This document shows, one piece after another, positions 33,908-37,340 of a stretch of 37,340 nucleotides of DNA. Position numbers and translations under genes: made by a program. Source of the stretch: JAVXTH01 sp036642795 (GTDB lineage: Bacteria > Bacillota_I > Bacilli_A > Erysipelotrichales > Erysipelotrichaceae); assembly GCA_036642795.1 (NCBI GenBank), contig JAVXTH010000015.1, forward strand, positions 1-37,340. The letters are read 5' to 3'. The notes under the pieces are model-generated. The model had not been told where the DNA came from, made no database searches, and worked only from the letters and a program-made list of their open reading frames with translations. Numbering within the stretch: position 1 is the first letter of the stretch; every line of letters starts with the position of its first letter.

Positions 33908-35497
33908 ATGTTAATGAAAAAACAAAAAAAAGCTAGAAACCAATCAAAAGGTTTAGAATTTGATATACTATTATCCTTAATTTTAGTAATTATTGGAATT
34001 GCTTTTATCTACATGCTTTACAACTTTAATTTGATTCCTAAAATTTGGGTTATCTTAGGTGGCGCATTACTGTTTCTGATCATTGCGATACTTATTACAT
34101 TGATCTTTGTAAAGCATCCCAGATCGGCGATTGTCGTCGGGCGTAGAATTACAACCATTGTATTAGTAATCGGCTTAGGCATTGGAACTTTCTATGTTTC
34201 AACCGCTAAAAGTGGGTTAGCGAGTGCTTCTGGTTTGGATACGACCCATTCTAAAATAAGTGTTCTTGTGAATGAAGCTAGTTCAATTAAAAATGTGGAA
34301 GCTTTAAAAAATAAAAAAGTCGGTTATCAAAATGGCTTAGATGAAGGAAATGCAAAGTTTGCGAAGAATAAATTAAAAAAAGAAACAAGTAAAGTTGACT
34401 TTGTTGCGATGGCAGATTATACAAGTCTTGCCAATGCCTTTATCAATCAAGAAATTGATGGCTTAATTATCTCGGATTCACAAATTGCATCCTTAATTGA
34501 AAATGTCAGTGGTTTCCCTAAAACACGTACCCTTACTACTTATACAAGAGAGCGTAAAAACACGCATCTTGGTAGCAACAAAGATCTAACAAAAGAAGTC
34601 TTTACGGTTTATGTATCGGGCTTAGATGATCCCGGTGATCCTCGTCAAAACATCCACAGTGATGTGAATATGTTACTTATTATTGATCCGGTTGCCAATC
34701 ATATCTCGATGACATCCTTTCCTCGAGATGCTTATGTTCCCAATGCTGGTGCAAATTATCAAAATGATAAGTTAACCCATACCGGTAGTTATGGAATCGA
34801 TGCGACCGTTGAAAGTATGCAAGCATTCTTAGGAATTAAAGTTGATTACTATGCGAAGATATCCTTTACATCGATTATTAAAATCGTTGATATTCTAGGT
34901 GGTATTACCGTAGATGTTCCACTTGATTTTGAAGAACAAGATGAAAATCGAAGCTTTGCGGAAGGCGATTTAATTCGTTTGAAAAAAGGTGTTCAAGAAT
35001 TAGATGGAAGAGAAGCACTTGCCTTAGCTCGTCATCGTCATAGTTATGTCGATCAAGATATTTCAAGAAACAAAGCGCAACAACTTGTCTTAAAAGGTAT
35101 TATGAAAAAAGTATTATCCGCAAAAGGAATCAGTGTCATTGATCAATTATTTGAAGCCTTACCCGATGTTGTTATGACAAATATGAACAACGATCAAATT
35201 TCTTCCTTTGCCGCAAATGAACTTGAAACATTAAAACCATGGACATTGTCTTCAAGAACTTTATATTCGGGATGCTTTGATACACGAATTACCGCAAGTA
35301 TGGCTGGGTTCCCACTTGATGTTTACTTATTCTCTAAAGATGAAATAAGAGAAGTACAAGAAGCCTATGATGGAGCAACGCATCGTTTAGCGATGAATAC
35401 ATTCAAATTTGATTTACAGAACTTACATCAAATTGCGATACCAGGTGATCAAGATTCGAATATGAAATTTGTGGAAGATGCGATTGAACCACATTAA
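33908..35497 (+). CDS. LytR-CpsA-Psr (LCP) family protein with three membrane helices and a solute-binding-like insert
   Basis: LCP proteins transfer undecaprenyl-linked anionic glycopolymers (teichoic acid or capsule) to peptidoglycan outside the membrane. The 529 residues show three helices (about 19-39, 45-67 and 80-98). A region of about 90 residues (116-205) follows with EALKNKKVGYQNGLDEG and FINQEIDGLIISDSQ, resembling half of a type II periplasmic-binding fold. The LCP domain (about 232-420) has VSGLDDPGD, NIHSDVNMLL (Asp252), FPRDAYVP (Arg273) and LARHRHSYVDQDISRNKAQQ (Arg375, Arg377, Arg387). The usual final Arg of the RxxRQQ motif is Ala here. GAGGTGAATTT precedes the ATG and TATAAT lies at 33882-33887. 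The glycopolymer is unknown. Confidence 0.88.
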   Translation: MLMKKQKKARNQSKGLEFDILLSLILVIIGIAFIYMLYNFNLIPKIWVILGGALLFLIIAILITLIFVKHPRSAIVVGRRITTIVLVIGLGIGTFYVSTAKSGLASASGLDTTHSKISVLVNEASSIKNVEALKNKKVGYQNGLDEGNAKFAKNKLKKETSKVDFVAMADYTSLANAFINQEIDGLIISDSQIASLIENVSGFPKTRTLTTYTRERKNTHLGSNKDLTKEVFTVYVSGLDDPGDPRQNIHSDVNMLLIIDPVANHISMTSFPRDAYVPNAGANYQNDKLTHTGSYGIDATVESMQAFLGIKVDYYAKISFTSIIKIVDILGGITVDVPLDFEEQDENRSFAEGDLIRLKKGVQELDGREALALARHRHSYVDQDISRNKAQQLVLKGIMKKVLSAKGISVIDQLFEALPDVVMTNMNNDQISSFAANELETLKPWTLSSRTLYSGCFDTRITASMAGFPLDVYLFSKDEIREVQEAYDGATHRLAMNTFKFDLQNLHQIAIPGDQDSNMKFVEDAIEPH

Positions 35498-35502
35498 AAA
35501 TT

Positions 35503-35527
35503 AAATAGGTGAAAACCTATTTTTTTT
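35503..35527 (+). terminator. Intrinsic terminator between the two LCP genes
   Basis: AAATAGGT (35503-35510), loop GAAA, ACCTATTT (35515-35522) and T to 35527. It begins five bases after the first LCP stop. Confidence 0.9.
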
Positions 35528-35538
35528 ATAAAATAGTA

Positions 35539-35570
35539 TTGCTTTACTACATTATCATGTATAATGATAA
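35539..35570 (+). promoter_or_regulatory. Promoter of the second LCP gene with an overlapping palindrome
   Basis: TATAAT (35560-35565) with TTGCTT (35539-35544) at a short 15-nt spacing. TTATCAT (35552-35558) and ATGATAA (35564-35570) form a 7-bp inverted repeat straddling the -10 box, a possible operator. The gene would have a short leader of about 18 nt. Confidence 0.45.
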
Positions 35571-35588
35571 ACACGAGGTGATGAAAAG

Positions 35589-37340
35589 ATGAAACAGAAC
35601 CATTTTGATAAACAAACTTTTCTTAAATATTTTGATTATCTATTCGCTATTCTTTTAGGATTAGGTGGAATCATCTTAATATATACAATTATTGATTTTG
35701 GAATTATGCCGAAATATATTTATTATGTATTTGCCGCCATTGTTTTAGTTGTTCTCATTTTTATTTTATTAGTCTTTCTTAAAATGCCGAATTGGGCGCA
35801 ATGGCTACGTCGAATTTTTATTGTTTTATTAACTTTAATTCTCGCTTTTGGAAGTTTTTATATTGTGAAATTCCATGGAAAGTTATGGGAAGTTACAACC
35901 CCTGAAACAACTTCGAAAGTGAATGTTTCACTTGTCGTAAGAAACGATTCTGGTTTTCATAAACTTAATGATTTAAATAAAAGTAAAATTGGTATTCAAG
36001 TTGGTAATGATAAAAAGAATGGTGAATTTGTTAAGAAACGCATCGACAATGAACTTAAAAAAGTTACTTATGTACCAGCCAAAGATTATAGTTCTTTAAT
36101 GAAAAAAGTTATGAATAAAGATCTAGATGGTTTAATTATAACCAATAGTTTTTATAAATTAATGACCAAAGAATATCCGGATATTATGAATCAAACATCG
36201 GTTTTAAAGACTTGGCAAAAAGAAAAAACAAATGAGATTTCAAATAGTAAAAAAGATATTCGCTATGACACCTTCTCAATTTACTTAACTGGCATTGATG
36301 ATGTTGGTAGTCCAGATCAAAACACCCGCAGTGATGTCAATATGTTGTTGCTAGTAAATCCACGTGCCAATCATATCGAATTAGTATCGATTCCTCGTGA
36401 TGCCTATGTTCCCAACCCAGCGCTTAATTATGGTGTGGATAAGTTGACTCACACTGGAAATGAAGGCCCTGAGAACACCGTAAAGGCGTTTGAGAATGTC
36501 TTAGGGATTGATATTGATTATTATCTTAAATTAAGTTTCACATCGGTAATTGAGATTATCGATACGCTTGGAATGATTGATGTGAATGTGCCGATTGATT
36601 TCTGTGAACAAGATGAAAATCGAAGTTTCGCAAACGATGACTTAATCTGTTTAAAAGCTGGGAAACAAAAATTAAATGGAAAACAAGCATTGGCACTTGC
36701 TCGTCATCGTCATTCTTATACCGATCGCGATCGTACCCATGCACAACAATCGATTATTAAAGGAATTGTTAATAAACTCGTATCAAAAAGTGGCATAACT
36801 AAGATTGATGCGGTAACCAGTGTTGCAGAGAAATACATCTTAACTAATATGCCATTATCCCAGGTAACGAATTTTATTTCTTACCAATTGGATTACTTAA
36901 AACCATGGAGTGTTTCCTCTACTTCTCTTGATAATGGAGCAGATGCGATGTTAGGAACTGCTTCGATGGGGTATGATTTACCGCTATCTATTTATTTACT
37001 AAGTCGTTATGATATTCAAAATGTCTTAGATAAGTACAGTGAAATGCAAACGAGTATGAAACTAAAAGAATTCTCTTTTGATTTAAACAACTTAGAAACA
37101 GAAAAACTACTGATTCCTAGTAAGTCCCATATGGTTTGGTATGGTGATGATACTTCCAAATATCAAGGTAAAGAGGAAGAAGCACCGGTTGAAGAAACAA
37201 AGCCAAAGGAAGAAGAACCAACAACGCCAGAAGTGCCTGTTGATCCATCTCTTCCCGTTGATCCAAGCAAACCGGTTGATCCAAGTGTTCCAGTCGATCC
37301 AAGCAAACCAGTTGATCCAACTGTTCCAGTAGATCCAACT
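35589..37340 (+). CDS. Second LytR-CpsA-Psr (LCP) family protein, partial at 3' end, with PVDP repeat tail
   Basis: A paralogue of the preceding gene; 584 codons are visible and no stop is reached. Start at ATG 35589 after GAGGTGAT with 6-nt spacing. Three helices (about 14-36, 42-65 and 75-94) are followed by the same solute-binding-like region (about 111-205: LNDLNKSKIGIQVGND, MNKDLDGLIITNS). The LCP domain (about 228-420) has YLTGIDDVGSPDQNTRSDV (Asp249), SIPRDAYVP (Arg270) and ARHRHSYTDRDRTHAQQ. The last Arg of RxxRQQ is again Ala. One glycine of the usual LGG turn is Met (LGMID, 327-331). An acidic Lys/Glu/Pro linker leads into hexapeptide repeats from residue 549. Function inferred as glycopolymer ligation; substrate unknown. 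Confidence 0.87.
   Translation, partial: MKQNHFDKQTFLKYFDYLFAILLGLGGIILIYTIIDFGIMPKYIYYVFAAIVLVVLIFILLVFLKMPNWAQWLRRIFIVLLTLILAFGSFYIVKFHGKLWEVTTPETTSKVNVSLVVRNDSGFHKLNDLNKSKIGIQVGNDKKNGEFVKKRIDNELKKVTYVPAKDYSSLMKKVMNKDLDGLIITNSFYKLMTKEYPDIMNQTSVLKTWQKEKTNEISNSKKDIRYDTFSIYLTGIDDVGSPDQNTRSDVNMLLLVNPRANHIELVSIPRDAYVPNPALNYGVDKLTHTGNEGPENTVKAFENVLGIDIDYYLKLSFTSVIEIIDTLGMIDVNVPIDFCEQDENRSFANDDLICLKAGKQKLNGKQALALARHRHSYTDRDRTHAQQSIIKGIVNKLVSKSGITKIDAVTSVAEKYILTNMPLSQVTNFISYQLDYLKPWSVSSTSLDNGADAMLGTASMGYDLPLSIYLLSRYDIQNVLDKYSEMQTSMKLKEFSFDLNNLETEKLLIPSKSHMVWYGDDTSKYQGKEEEAPVEETKPKEEEPTTPEVPVDPSLPVDPSKPVDPSVPVDPSKPVDPTVPVDPT
37233..37340 (+). repeat. Six tandem 18-bp units encoding xPVDP(S/T) hexapeptides
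   Basis: From 37233 to the window edge the frame encodes exactly six units: VPVDPS, LPVDPS, KPVDPS, VPVDPS, KPVDPT, VPVDPT. The DNA units are similar but not identical, with synonymous changes in GTT/GTC/GTA and CCA/CCC/CCG. The array probably continues past the window. It should form an extended wall-spanning or spacer segment. Confidence 0.9.

Noticed and set aside
37117..37338. Open frames on both strands in the PVDP repeat region
   Set aside because: By-products of the repeats in other frames. The plus-strand LCP frame continues without interruption and explains the sequence.
1..37340. CRISPR arrays, insertion sequences, prophage, integrase attachment sites
   Set aside because: No repeat-spacer pattern, transposase, integrase or long terminal inverted repeat was seen. 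Both tRNA genes have intact ends without adjacent integrase genes.

Overview
The window is AT-rich, tightly packed bacterial chromosome. It has strong AGGAGG-type ribosome binding sites, U-tract terminators after most genes, TTG and GTG starts, and TGA used as a stop. Its gene content fits Bacillota (Firmicutes): pcrA-ligA-camS-gatCAB operon, type III pantothenate kinase, ECF vitamin transporter, YitT, CspA, HflX and LytR-CpsA-Psr proteins. My best guess is the Erysipelotrichia/Erysipelotrichales, but that is inference from style and content, not a search. I see no phage, insertion sequence, CRISPR array or plasmid gene. This is core chromosome.

Layout. 1-7.8 kb holds single-gene units: glycerate kinase (-), an esterase (+), an EAL c-di-GMP phosphodiesterase (-), hflX (+) behind a 13-codon leader ORF, a secreted NlpC/P60 hydrolase (+), and bifunctional NAD(P)HX repair enzyme (-). 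7.8-10.9 kb holds a 47-residue membrane protein with its own promoter and terminator, then a coenzyme A operon: ECF S component (probably pantothenate), coaBC, coaX. The operon follows a structured leader whose first hairpin has two bulged adenines, as I recall for the 'pan' RNA motif. 11-19.4 kb holds YitT, an ABC-F ATPase with an alpha/beta hydrolase, tRNA-Ala(UGC), an orphan sugar-type ABC ATPase, a flavin-reductase-like protein, a CpXC protein, aminopeptidase P and tRNA-Gln(CUG). 19.4-23.1 kb holds gltX, cspA, an SDR oxidoreductase and an EamA transporter.

23.2-33.7 kb is one long minus-strand block: pcrA, ligA, camS, gatC, gatA, gatB, a small membrane-anchored protein and rlmD/rlmCD. Several genes overlap by a few bases. 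An alternative-structure RNA element sits after gatB, and a terminator abuts the rlmD ribosome binding site. 33.9 kb to the end holds two tandem LytR-CpsA-Psr genes. Both carry a solute-binding-protein-like half domain between their membrane helices and the catalytic domain. The second ends in PVDP hexapeptide repeats and runs off the window.

Functional links. gltX, tRNA-Gln and gatCAB together supply the indirect Glu-tRNA(Gln) amidation route. The transporter, coaBC and coaX take pantothenate to phosphopantetheine. HflX, RlmD/RlmCD and the ABC-F protein all act on ribosomes. The two LCP proteins and the NlpC/P60 protein act on the cell wall. I did not find a clear new multi-gene system. The most interesting signals are small or regulatory: the hflX leader ORF, the pan-like leader, the 47-residue membrane protein, the post-gatB RNA element and the LCP domain architecture.
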